The notes: generated by a model from the sequence alone, not told the origin. A DNA stretch of 27,969 nucleotides from an uncultured Bilophila sp. (GCA_902373525.1 CABKMN010000031.1:1-27969), one strand, 5' to 3'. Positions 8,803 to 15,885 are shown, counted from the stretch's first letter. Translations and numbers: made by a program.

Positions 8803-8876
8803 GCCTCCGGCGGCCGGGCTGCCGCCCGGACCCGCGCCTCCCGGCGGGCCGGGGGGAATGATTCCCCCCGGACCCC
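8803..8876 (+). repeat. Modular intergenic hairpin repeat, copy 1
   Basis: Head GCCTCCGGCGGCC (8803-8815) runs into a hairpin CCGGGC-TGCC-GCCCGG (8814-8829) and then ACCC. A second head-like unit GCCTCCCGGCGGGCC (8836-8850) follows, then a ten-pair hairpin (8849-8858 with 8862-8871) and ACCCC. The same modular plan, with different stem sequences, occurs in opposite orientation at 9011-9080. It lies about 50 bases upstream of the malic enzyme start. The 8877-9010 interval between the two copies contains no gene, only a weaker stem-loop with GCAAGA/TCTTGC arms at about 8939-8966. Confidence 0.7.
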
Positions 8877-9010
8877 CTCGGTTCCGGCGGTGCGTTGACC
8901 GGGGGCGAAAAGGCGTCCGTACCCTTTTCCCTCAGATGCAAGAAAAAGGCATGCCGTTTCTCTTGCCTATACGGGAGGGAACCTTACTCGGCGTTTCCTT
9001 TTTCGCCGGG

Positions 9011-9080
9011 GTCCGGGGGGCGGCTCGCCCCCCGGACGGGGAGTCCAGAGGGGCGGTAAGCCCCTCTGGCCGCCGGAGGC
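9011..9080 (-). repeat. Modular intergenic hairpin repeat, copy 2
   Basis: On the minus strand the head GCCTCCGGCGGCC (9080-9068) leads into a perfect ten-pair hairpin (9060-9069 with 9045-9054, five-base loop). The spacer ACTCCCC follows, then a perfect 12-pair hairpin (9011-9022 with 9026-9037). It begins about a dozen bases after the frdB stop codon, in the direction of frd transcription, and may end or stabilise the frdCAB message. Confidence 0.75.
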
Positions 9081-9091
9081 GCATATTCCCG

Positions 9092-9877
9092 TCAGCTGTG
9101 GCAGTGCGAGCCGCAGCCCTTGAACTTTTCGTAAAGCGCCTTGGGCAGAATGCCCTTGACGGACTTGAGGGCCAGCATGCGGCGCATGATGCCGAGCTGA
9201 TCCTGCAAGGGAATCTTCTTGGGACAGACGTCTTCGCAGCCGAGGAGGCCCATGCAGCCGAACACGCCCTGATCGTTGCCGATCACGTCGTAGTATTCGT
9301 CCTCGGAGCGGTTGTCGCGCGGGTCGATGTAGAAACGGGCGAGGCGGTTGATCGTGGCCGCGCCGAGGAAGTCCTTCCGCATCCGGGCCGTACCGCAGGC
9401 CGCGATGCAGCAACCACATTCGATGCAGCGGTCAAGCTCGAAAATCTGCTCGGCAAGTTCGTTCTCCATGCGCGCTTCCTGAGCGCGGGGATCGAACGCC
9501 TTGTCCTGCGTGTGTACCCACGCCTCGATTTTGCGGCCCACTTCGCGGAACCACACGCCCGTGTCCACGGACAGGTCCCCAAGCAGCTTGAAGACCGGCA
9601 GCGGATGCAGCACGATATGCTCGGGCAGGTCCTTGGTCTGGGTGTGGCAGGCGAGGCCCGGACGTCCGTTGATGACCATACCGCAGGAACCGCAGATGCC
9701 CGCGCGGCAGCAGAAGTCGAACTGGAGGCTGGGGTCCTGCTGTTCGCGGATGATGTTCAGCGCGATGAACAGGGTCATGGAATTGTATTCGTCCACATAA
9801 AAGGACTGCATGTGCGGAACGGAGGCGGGATCAAGCGGATTGTACCGGAACACCTCGATATGCAATTTGCGACTCAT
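9092..9877 (-). CDS. frdB: Fumarate reductase/succinate dehydrogenase iron-sulfur subunit
   Basis: A 261-residue electron-transfer subunit of quinol:fumarate reductase. It carries electrons from the cytochrome b subunit to the flavin on the cytoplasmic side. All cluster ligands can be seen: [2Fe-2S] Cys57, Cys62, Cys65 and Cys77 in CCRAGICGSC...GLAC, and the [4Fe-4S]/[3Fe-4S] ligands in CIECGCCIAAC (151-161) and GCMGLLGCEDVCP (208-218). The spacing matches the Wolinella-type enzyme. The start MSRKLHIEVFRYNP has GGGAG upstream. It is the last gene of frdC-frdA-frdB and is separated from frdA by 174 bases that hold a large hairpin, unlike the 11-base frdC-frdA spacing, so its level may be set separately. 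Confidence 0.94.
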   Translation of the reverse strand: MSRKLHIEVFRYNPLDPASVPHMQSFYVDEYNSMTLFIALNIIREQQDPSLQFDFCCRAGICGSCGMVINGRPGLACHTQTKDLPEHIVLHPLPVFKLLGDLSVDTGVWFREVGRKIEAWVHTQDKAFDPRAQEARMENELAEQIFELDRCIECGCCIAACGTARMRKDFLGAATINRLARFYIDPRDNRSEDEYYDVIGNDQGVFGCMGLLGCEDVCPKKIPLQDQLGIMRRMLALKSVKGILPKALYEKFKGCGSHCHS

Positions 9878-9970
9878 TCTAACTCCCGAATCTGAAAAAA
9901 GATGTGTGCTTTTCAGAGCCCCCTTCGCGCTTCCTCTCACTCAATCCGGGAGGACGAAGGAAGGGGGGCT

Positions 9971-10036
9971 GGGGAAGGGAGAAGGAAGCCCGTGCGGGCA
10001 TCCCTCCTCTTCGGAAGGATTCCTTCTCGCTTCCCC
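9971..10036 (-). promoter_or_regulatory. Large branched hairpin between frdA and frdB
   Basis: A 17-base outer stem (9971-9987 with 10020-10036, one mismatch) closes over two inner hairpins: GCCCG/CGGGC at 9988-9999 and a TTCG-capped one at about 10004-10019. The RNA would therefore be a three-way junction. On the transcript the first arm is purine-rich and the second pyrimidine-rich. It starts 15 bases after the frdA stop, lies inside the operon and lacks a T run, so an mRNA processing, stability or partial-attenuation element is more likely than a full terminator. Confidence 0.6.
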
Positions 10037-10051
10037 TGCGGCGACCCACAG

Positions 10052-11923
10052 TTACTTGATGGCTTCTTCCGCCTGTTCCTTGGTCTTGATCTTGTCGGCG
10101 GGAATGTCGGCGGGGATGATCTTGCCGCCGCCGTAGCCGCGTTCGCCCGGAGGCAGTTCAAACCACGGAGAGGCGTCTTCGTACTTGAGGGTGGGCAGGG
10201 AGTCGCCTTCATTCCAGTAGGCGAGGGTACGCTTCAGCCATTCGGCGTCGTTGCGCGCGGGGAAATCTTCACGGGTGTGCGCGCCGCGGGATTCCGTGCG
10301 CTGGAGCGCGCCGTAGGCGGTGCAGAGGGCCAGCTTGATCATGCCGGGAACGCGCAGGGCCATCGACAGCTCGGGCGTAAAGCCCTTCACGCTGCCCTGA
10401 AGCCCGATGTGCTTGGCGCGCTCGGCGAGTTCGAGCAGGCGGTCGACGCCGTTCTGAAGGTCGGCGGCGTTGCGGAAGATGCCTACGTCGTCCATCATGA
10501 CGTCCTGCATGGCGTTGCGGATTTCAAAACAGTTTTCCTTGCCGTTGCGGCTGGAAACGATGTCGTCGATGCGCTGCGCCACGAGCTTGTGGGCGTCGTT
10601 GACGGGCTCGGTCTTGAACGAGCTTTCCGTGCCCTTGAGGTATTCGACCATCTTGCTGCCGATGTACCGCCCCGAAACCACGGTTTCCGCCAGGGAGTTG
10701 CCGCCCAGACGGTTGAAGCCGTGCAGGTCCCAGCAGGCCGCTTCGCCGGCGGCGAACAGGCCCTTGAGGCCGTAGACCTGACCGTCCTTGTTCGTACGGA
10801 CGCCGCCCATCGAATAGTGCTGCGTCGGGCGCACGGGGATGAGCTGGTGGATCGGGTTCACGCCGAGGAAGTGGATGCAGATGTCGTAGATTTCACGCAG
10901 TTTCGTCGTGATGTGCTTTTCACCGAGGTGGCGGATGTCCAGCCACAGGTGATCGCCGTAGGGGCTCTTCACGCCGAGGCCCTTGCGCATGTGTTCGGTC
11001 ATGCGGCGCGAAACCACGTCACGGGAAGCGAGCTCGGCCTTTTCGGGCTCGTAGTCGGGCATGAAGCGGTATTCGTTCACGTCGAGGAGCGTTCCGCCGT
11101 CGCCGCGGCAGCCTTCCGTCATCAGGATGTCGGTGGGCACGCTGCCGGTGGGATGGAACTGGATGGCCTCCATGTTGCCGAGGGGCACGACGCCGGTATT
11201 CAGGGCGCAAATCTGGCCGCCGCCGTCACAGATGATGGCGTTGGTGGTCGCACGGTAGATGCGACCGTAGCCGCCCGTGGCGATGAGGGTGGCCTTGGCG
11301 ATGTAGGCGATCAGCTCGCCGTCGCGCAGGGAGCGGACCACGGCGCCCATGCAGCGTTCGCCGTCGTGGATGAGGGCTTCGGCCTGCATGCGGTCGTGGA
11401 TTTCCACGCCGTACTGGAGGCACTTGCTGTCGAGAGTGTTGAGCACGGAACGGCCCGTGCCGTCAGCCGTGTAGCACGTGCGCCATTTCGCGGTGCCGCC
11501 GAAGGCGCGTGCGTGGATCAGCCCGTGCTTGGCTTCGTCCTCTTCGGCCTCGAAGGGCTTGCCGCCCTTGTAGTAGGTGTGCTTGCCCGCGACGACGCGG
11601 TTCCACGGCACGCCCCAGTGGGCCATTTCACGCATGACGATGGGCGCGGTGTCGGCGAAGATGCGCGCGACTTCCTGATCGCAGCCCCAGTCGGAACCCT
11701 TCACGGTGTCGGCGAAATGGATGTCGGTGCTGTCGCCCTTGCCCATCACGGCGTTGCCGAGAGCCGCCTGCATGCCGCCCTGCGCCGCCGAGGAGTGGGA
11801 CCGGCGGGGCGGGACGACGGAAAGACAGATCGTGTGGAAACCTTCCATCGCGGCGGCAAGCGCCACGCGTTCGCCGGCAAGGCCCGCGCCAATACACAAC
11901 ACATCGGAATAAATCGTTCTCAT
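10052..11923 (-). CDS. frdA: Fumarate reductase/succinate dehydrogenase flavoprotein subunit
   Basis: A 623-residue catalytic subunit that interconverts fumarate and succinate at a covalently bound FAD, facing the cytoplasm. An N-terminal Rossmann motif (CIGAGLAGERVAL, about residues 10-22) is followed by RSHSSAAQGGM with the FAD-linking His43. Further on come the substrate-site motifs QFHPTG, TEGCRGDGG and QHYSMGGVRT, and GFNRLGGNSLAE in the flavin domain; the C-terminal helical domain contains RTESRGAHTREDFP. The sequence strongly recalls the Wolinella succinogenes enzyme rather than the E. coli FrdA/SdhA branch. The start MRTIYSDVLC has AAGGGAGG upstream and lies 11 bases after frdC. Direction in the cell cannot be read from sequence; a menaquinone-linked fumarate reductase is most likely. 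Confidence 0.96.
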   Translation of the reverse strand: MRTIYSDVLCIGAGLAGERVALAAAMEGFHTICLSVVPPRRSHSSAAQGGMQAALGNAVMGKGDSTDIHFADTVKGSDWGCDQEVARIFADTAPIVMREMAHWGVPWNRVVAGKHTYYKGGKPFEAEEDEAKHGLIHARAFGGTAKWRTCYTADGTGRSVLNTLDSKCLQYGVEIHDRMQAEALIHDGERCMGAVVRSLRDGELIAYIAKATLIATGGYGRIYRATTNAIICDGGGQICALNTGVVPLGNMEAIQFHPTGSVPTDILMTEGCRGDGGTLLDVNEYRFMPDYEPEKAELASRDVVSRRMTEHMRKGLGVKSPYGDHLWLDIRHLGEKHITTKLREIYDICIHFLGVNPIHQLIPVRPTQHYSMGGVRTNKDGQVYGLKGLFAAGEAACWDLHGFNRLGGNSLAETVVSGRYIGSKMVEYLKGTESSFKTEPVNDAHKLVAQRIDDIVSSRNGKENCFEIRNAMQDVMMDDVGIFRNAADLQNGVDRLLELAERAKHIGLQGSVKGFTPELSMALRVPGMIKLALCTAYGALQRTESRGAHTREDFPARNDAEWLKRTLAYWNEGDSLPTLKYEDASPWFELPPGERGYGGGKIIPADIPADKIKTKEQAEEAIK

Positions 11924-11934
11924 GACGCCCTCCC

Positions 11935-12585
11935 TTAAATAGCCATCGTGGCGAAGCTGTAGTGGGTTGCCAGACTCAGCAGTGCCAAACCGATAACGAG
12001 ATAAAGGGCGTACTTGCGCCACTTCAGCCGGTTTTCACGAGTCAGGATGCCGAACTTCACGCCGATGCGGTAGAGACCGATGGCGATGTGCAGGTCGAGC
12101 GCGGCGAACAGCACCAGATAGAAGGGGACCATGCCGCCCTGAATGGCGGCCGCGCTCTTCTGCGCGGAGATGGGGAGATTCGAGAGGATGTTGATGACGT
12201 GCGCGCTCGCCATCACCAGAATGATGATCGCAGTGACCACCTGAACGAGCCACAGCCACGTGTCCATGTGGTGCATCATCTTCGCCTGACGCCAGAATTC
12301 GCGGAGCTCCAGCGGGCTGAAGGGCATTTTCCGGGCCGCCAGAATGAAGTGCAGCACGATGACCAGCAGAATGATCGGGCCGCCGATCTGGGCGAGATAG
12401 GACGTTTCAAGCAGCGATGCGATGCCGTCCATAATGTTCGGACTGAGTATGACGCTTGAAACAAGCAGCATATGCATAAACACGAAGCAACACAGCAGGA
12501 CACCCGTCAACATTTGCACGACGTCGGTGTATCCCGAGATATGGTTACGCAACCTGACATGTGAAGTGATGTTCGCCTGAGCCAT
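11935..12585 (-). CDS. frdC: Fumarate reductase dihaem cytochrome b subunit
   Basis: A 216-residue, five-helix membrane anchor that oxidises menaquinol and passes electrons through two b haems to FrdB. Four histidines sit at positions expected for axial haem ligands: His38 (FVFMHMLLVSS), His79 (IVLHFILAARKMP), His129 (ASAHVINIL) and His166 (LDLHIAIGLYR). Their spacing is close to the Wolinella FrdC ligands. The residue two before the last ligand, a proton-path glutamate in the Wolinella protein (ELH), is aspartate here (DLH, Asp164). It is the first gene of the operon, with a near-consensus promoter about 150 bases upstream and a GGAGG ribosome site 11 bases before the ATG. The long AT-rich leader may take regulatory input. 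Confidence 0.94.
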   Translation of the reverse strand: MAQANITSHVRLRNHISGYTDVVQMLTGVLLCCFVFMHMLLVSSVILSPNIMDGIASLLETSYLAQIGGPIILLVIVLHFILAARKMPFSPLELREFWRQAKMMHHMDTWLWLVQVVTAIIILVMASAHVINILSNLPISAQKSAAAIQGGMVPFYLVLFAALDLHIAIGLYRIGVKFGILTRENRLKWRKYALYLVIGLALLSLATHYSFATMAI

Positions 12586-12729
12586 CTTTTGGTTTCCTCC
12601 TCGGTGATAAAGAACCCTGAATCTTTATGTTGATCCTTTTCCCTTGCTCCTCTATGGCCGGATGACATTTATGCAAAATCAACCAACCGTTCTTCTTTCT
12701 TAAAAAACTTCTCTGATTACTCTGTTTGT

Positions 12730-12758
12730 TTTAAAGGCTACTTTTCTTTTTCTGTCAA
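12730..12758 (-). promoter_or_regulatory. Sigma-70-type promoter of frdCAB
   Basis: On the minus strand, TTGACA (12758-12753), an exact 17-base spacer, and TTTAAA (12735-12730). This leaves an untranslated leader of roughly 135 bases before frdC. Just upstream (12770-12800) are two TTGTGC-like boxes that could bind a CRP/FNR-family protein. Confidence 0.7.
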
Positions 12759-12962
12759 CCGGGGATTATTTGTGCAATCGAACAGTTAGGGCAATTGTGC
12801 TGAAAAGAACGCTTGGAATGTTCAATAATTAGACAAACGGACTTTAATAAGAGTTGCTCTTGTTTTGCACAATACCGCCTATTCATTTGCTTTTATCACA
12901 TTATATTTCTTTGGGGAAAATCAATGTTCCGGTTCCGTGCTATCGAAAAAAAGGCTCCGAAC
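12759..12962. other. AT-rich gap between the frd promoter and the desulfoferrodoxin terminator
   Basis: Markedly AT-richer than its surroundings, with no open frame that looks coding; the best plus-strand frame runs on into the desulfoferrodoxin terminator on the opposite strand. It probably holds upstream control sites for frdCAB. A plus-strand terminator at its end (12963-12982) has no matching gene, so a short plus-strand RNA starting somewhere between 12800 and 12900 is possible. Confidence 0.4.
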
Positions 12963-12982
12963 GCCTCATCCGAGGCTTTTTT
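12963..12982 (+). terminator. Orphan plus-strand terminator-like hairpin
   Basis: GCCTC-ATCC-GAGGC followed by six T: a compact rho-independent terminator pointing rightwards. No plus-strand gene lies upstream; the next one leftwards is over 7 kb away. It could end a small RNA or block transcription running into the desulfoferrodoxin gene. Confidence 0.5.
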
Positions 12983-13026
12983 CGGGAAAACGGAGGGACG
13001 CCCAGAGGACGCCGCACAAGACAAAA

Positions 13027-13051
13027 CCCCCGTTCCGGGGCGGAACGGGGG
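13027..13051 (-). terminator. Rho-independent terminator of desulfoferrodoxin
   Basis: On the minus strand, a perfect 11-pair stem (13041-13051 with 13027-13037) with a three-base loop is followed by TTTTGTCTTG. It lies about 30 bases after the stop codon. Confidence 0.88.
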
Positions 13052-13081
13052 CTGACAAGACGAAGAAGCGGCGGTCGGCGC

Positions 13082-13465
13082 TTATTTCGCGCGCCAGGCA
13101 CCGTGCTTGTTACAGTACGCGCGGACGAAGACGACCTTGTCGGCGGGGACGGGGAATTCGGCGACGGGCGTATCCCCGGCCTTGAAGTACTTGCGCAGGA
13201 CGGTGTCGTCGGCGGTACGGATTTCGGCCCATTCAATCAGATGATCGGCTTCCATGCCGTGCAGCTTGGAGCCCACGCTCACCTTGCAGCCGCCGTCGAC
13301 GGCCTCCAGAACGGGCATGTGGGATTCCTTGGTGCCCACGGGTTCGCGGTCATCAAGCACTTCCATGGTTTTGCCGCAACAGATCATGGCGCTGACGCCA
13401 TCATGCACGATTTCGGTCACAGTGCCACAAATGGGGCAACGGTAAAGCTGGTAACGATACGTCAT
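13082..13465 (-). CDS. dfx: Desulfoferrodoxin (superoxide reductase, two iron centres)
   Basis: A 127-residue cytoplasmic protein that reduces superoxide to hydrogen peroxide without making oxygen, a standard defence in strict anaerobes. The N-terminal desulforedoxin-like domain has the FeCys4 ligands Cys10, Cys13, Cys29 and Cys30 (CPIC...CC). The catalytic domain has the complete FeHis4Cys set: His49, His69, His75, Cys118 and His121 (SHMP, HGMEADH, CNKHG). The usual EKHVP loop reads ESHMP, so Glu47 is kept but the catalytic-pocket lysine at 48 is serine; the usual HPM is HGM. The start has GGGAGG nine bases upstream. It is a single-gene unit with its own terminator; the electron donor, usually rubredoxin, is not in the window. 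Confidence 0.95.
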   Translation of the reverse strand: MTYRYQLYRCPICGTVTEIVHDGVSAMICCGKTMEVLDDREPVGTKESHMPVLEAVDGGCKVSVGSKLHGMEADHLIEWAEIRTADDTVLRKYFKAGDTPVAEFPVPADKVVFVRAYCNKHGAWRAK

Positions 13466-13497
13466 CGGATGAACCTCCCAAGCAGCGGACGCTGCGG

Positions 13498-13526
13498 TCT
13501 ATAGGTATATGGGCAATATTCACTAA
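13498..13526 (-). promoter_or_regulatory. Putative promoter of desulfoferrodoxin
   Basis: On the minus strand, TTAGTG (13526-13521), a 17-base spacer, and TATAGA (13503-13498), which puts the transcript start about 25 bases before the ATG. The -35 match is weak. Confidence 0.42.
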
Positions 13527-13628
13527 CGGTAATTAGACCTACTACTCTTTATAAAATCTGTCCAGTCTTTTGATTTCGGAATTCCCGCAATCCGTTCGTG
13601 AAGACACGCGCCGGTTCGGCGTCAAAAA

Positions 13629-13654
13629 AAGCCCCGTTCGTCAAAACGGGGCTT
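13629..13654 (-). terminator. Rho-independent terminator of mltA
   Basis: A ten-pair stem (13645-13654 with 13629-13638), a six-base loop and then seven T on the minus strand. It begins seven bases after the mltA stop. The opposite strand also has a T-rich tail, so it may work both ways. Confidence 0.88.
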
Positions 13655-13660
13655 GTCTTT

Positions 13661-14950
13661 TTACTTCGCCAACAGCATCCATACCTCGCCGGGGCCGTTG
13701 AGATGCCCCGCGATGAAGGCCGCGCGGGCGCCCTTGCCACAGAACAGGTCCACGCGCCGCCCCCGGATCGCTTCGCCGGTGTCCTGCGCCAGCCCGATGC
13801 CCCGGAGCGGCGTGGTCGGCGCCGCCGAACCGGAAACGGACGGCGCGGAGGGATCGGGAATGTTCACGTCGAAGGCGATGACCGAGCCGAGCGGGAAGGT
13901 GGTGCGGTCCACGGCCAGCGAAACCATCGGGCTGAGCGGGGTGCCCATGCTGCCGATGGGGCCGGAAGTGATGGTCCCCGCCGGAGCCTGCGGCCCCTTG
14001 CGGAAAAAGATGTACCGTTCGTTGCGCCGCAGCAGCGCGTCACGGGATTCGGGGTGCTCGCGCAGCCACTGCCGGATGGACTGCATGCTCACCTGCCCCG
14101 GAGGGATTTCGCCCTGATCCTCCAGATACCGGCCGATGCTCAGGTACGGGCGTCCGTTGGAGCCCGCGAAGCGCACGGGCATTTCCCCGCCGTCCTCGAA
14201 CCGCAGACGGCCCGAACCCTGCACATGGAGGAAGAAGGCGTCCACGGGGTCGGCCAGCCACGCCAGTTCCAGCCCCCTGCCGCGCAGCACGCCGCGTCCG
14301 CCGTCCAGCCCGTCGATCTCGGCGCGCGTATAATACGGAACGGGCTGTCCCCCCTTCATACGGTAGACGATGCGCCGACCGATGAGATCGCTTTGAAAAC
14401 GGCCCAGATTCAACTGCCGCAAATCGGGAGGCAGTTTGTACAGCGGCGCGGCATAGCCGGGCTTCCGGGTGCGGCTTGCCTTGACGACGGGCTCATAGTA
14501 TCCCGAAAAAGCTGCGCCTTCCGAGAGCCTGATCCAGCGGAACTGTTCCGCCAGCAGCTCGGGTTCGGCGTCCAGCCGGGGCAGCAGCGCCTCAAGGCGA
14601 TCCAGCGTCCGGGCCACGTCGCCCCATGTGACGGCGATATCCCCGTGTGCGACCGCCACCTGCCCGGATTCGCGGTTCGCGATGTGCGCCCGGCTGGCCC
14701 GCAGGGCCGGAGCCAGCGCCTTCCACGAGCCGAGCCGCTGGCCCGCGCGGTCGAGCTTCGCCGCCAGCAGCGCGGCCCGCCCGTCGCTTTCGGCCATGAA
14801 GGTATCGGCATGATCCCGCTGGACGGCGGGCGTCTGGGGAGGAAGCGGCGCGGCGCATCCCGCAAGCAGGGACAGGGCCAGAACGGCCGCCGCCAGAACG
14901 CCCGTCCCGCGTTTTTGACGAACTTTCAGCAAAGGACGCTGTGCATGCAC
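13661..14950 (-). CDS. mltA: MltA, membrane-bound lytic murein transglycosylase A
   Basis: A 429-residue outer-membrane lipoprotein that cleaves the glycan strands of peptidoglycan with formation of 1,6-anhydro ends. The N-terminus has a basic stretch, a hydrophobic core and the lipobox LLAGC, so it should be lipidated at that Cys. The MltA domain shows SGYYEPVVKAS, ELAWLADPVDAFFLHVQGSGRL, and the 3D-like C-terminal segment AQDTGEAIRGRRVDLFCGKG, in which Asp401 aligns with the catalytic Asp of E. coli MltA (11 residues after Asp390). No ATG precedes the signal peptide. GTG at 14950 is chosen because GGGAG and TAGGA lie just upstream; TTG at 14932 is the alternative. With the GTG start, the first six bases overlap the start of the divergent thioesterase gene. 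Confidence 0.9.
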   Translation of the reverse strand: MHAQRPLLKVRQKRGTGVLAAAVLALSLLAGCAAPLPPQTPAVQRDHADTFMAESDGRAALLAAKLDRAGQRLGSWKALAPALRASRAHIANRESGQVAVAHGDIAVTWGDVARTLDRLEALLPRLDAEPELLAEQFRWIRLSEGAAFSGYYEPVVKASRTRKPGYAAPLYKLPPDLRQLNLGRFQSDLIGRRIVYRMKGGQPVPYYTRAEIDGLDGGRGVLRGRGLELAWLADPVDAFFLHVQGSGRLRFEDGGEMPVRFAGSNGRPYLSIGRYLEDQGEIPPGQVSMQSIRQWLREHPESRDALLRRNERYIFFRKGPQAPAGTITSGPIGSMGTPLSPMVSLAVDRTTFPLGSVIAFDVNIPDPSAPSVSGSAAPTTPLRGIGLAQDTGEAIRGRRVDLFCGKGARAAFIAGHLNGPGEVWMLLAK

Positions 14951-15379
14951 GACTTTCCTACTCCCGATGTTTGGCTCCCCCACCGCGTCTCCTATGGGGA
15001 GACGGATACGATGGGATACCTTTATTACGCAGAATATCTGCACCTTTTCGAGCGTTCCCGAAGCGAGTTCATCCGCAGCATGGGCATGAGCTACGCGGAC
15101 GTGGAGCGTTTCGGCATCATGCTGCCGGTGCGCGAGGCGCAATGCCGCTACAGGAAGCCCGCCCGGTACGACGATCTCATCCACATCCACGCCGGGATAG
15201 CCGAAGTCGGGCGCGCGTCGCTGACCTTTGTGTACAATGTGACTGACGCCGAGCGCAAGACCCTCCTCGCGGAAGGCATGACGCAGCACGCCTGCACCAA
15301 TAAGGAAGGCCGCCCCGTCCGCCCGCCCGAATGGTTCGTCAAGCTCATCCGCGGCGAATCGTTCTCGAACCCCGAATAG
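14945..15379 (+). CDS. YbgC/FadM-type acyl-CoA thioesterase (hotdog fold)
   Basis: A 144-residue cytoplasmic hotdog-fold thioesterase of the 4-hydroxybenzoyl-CoA thioesterase/YbgC group, which hydrolyses acyl-CoA or acyl-ACP. The family signature is at residues 16-36: VSYGETDTMGYLYYAEYLHLF, with the usual Asp of the active site (ETD) and the YYAEY stretch, followed by the helix ERSRSEFIRSMG. Its length is typical. The ATG at 14945 has AAAGGA eight bases upstream, which lies inside the mltA coding region. In many Gram-negatives ybgC sits with tol-pal; here it is back to back with mltA, another envelope gene. Substrate unknown. Confidence 0.86.
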   Translation: MHDFPTPDVWLPHRVSYGETDTMGYLYYAEYLHLFERSRSEFIRSMGMSYADVERFGIMLPVREAQCRYRKPARYDDLIHIHAGIAEVGRASLTFVYNVTDAERKTLLAEGMTQHACTNKEGRPVRPPEWFVKLIRGESFSNPE

Positions 15380-15505
15380 CCGCCCCGCCCGCCGCGGACG
15401 GAACGCCCTCTTCCCGAACGCGGACCGTCCGTTTCCGGTACGCCGCGAATCCGAACGGCGGCCATCCCGCATCATCCGCAATCCCGAAGCATCCTCTCGC
15501 CTTAC

Positions 15506-15547
15506 GACAGGGGGAAGGAGCGCCCGCCAAGCGCCCTTCCCCCTGTC
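15506..15547 (+). terminator. Purine-arm-first hairpin downstream of the thioesterase gene
   Basis: A 13-pair outer stem (15506-15518 with 15535-15547) continues into a GCGC/GCGC inner stem past one bulged base. There is no T run. It lies about 130 bases after the stop; the stretch from 15380 to 15505 holds no recognisable gene. Confidence 0.6.
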
Positions 15548-15692
15548 TCGCCCACCCTCCGCAGCATCTTTCGCCTCAGGGCGTCGCTTCACGCTGAAAG
15601 TACAACTATCCTTCGTTATGTACTTTGGCAGTTTCTCGATATAGATTGGCGCTTTCTCATAAGACACGATTATCCATCTCGGCTATCTTGCC

Positions 15693-15744
15693 GATAACGG
15701 ATTATCTCTTTTGTGTGCGGAAAGGCGCCTTTCTTCTTTATACT
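15693..15744 (+). promoter_or_regulatory. Putative promoter and operator region of the solute-binding protein gene
   Basis: A good -10 box TATACT (15739-15744) lacks a clear -35 at normal distance; TTGTGT is 22 bases upstream. Between them lies a perfect 14-base palindrome, GAAAGGCGCCTTTC (15720-15733), and further up an inverted repeat GATAA-CGGA-TTATC (15693-15706). This layout suggests control by a DNA-binding regulator that is not in the window. The surrounding 15590-15840 is AT-rich and non-coding. Confidence 0.4.
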
Positions 15745-15885
15745 CTAAAAGAGAGTGATACCTCCTCGACAGATAAACATCATCCCTCACGGAATTCTTC
15801 TGTGGAGGGGGTCTGAAAGCCGTCTCGTGTTCTTGCAATGTTGTTCACGCCCAGACTGGAACCTCATACCTCAAAGGAGTTTCTT

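Noticed and set aside
9902..11938. 678-residue plus-strand frame opposite frdA
   Set aside because: Antisense shadow; it has no ribosome site or recognisable domain, whereas frdA is unmistakable.
12813..13055. 80-residue plus-strand ORF in the AT-rich gap
   Set aside because: It runs through the orphan terminator and the desulfoferrodoxin terminator, and shows no ribosome site or family resemblance.
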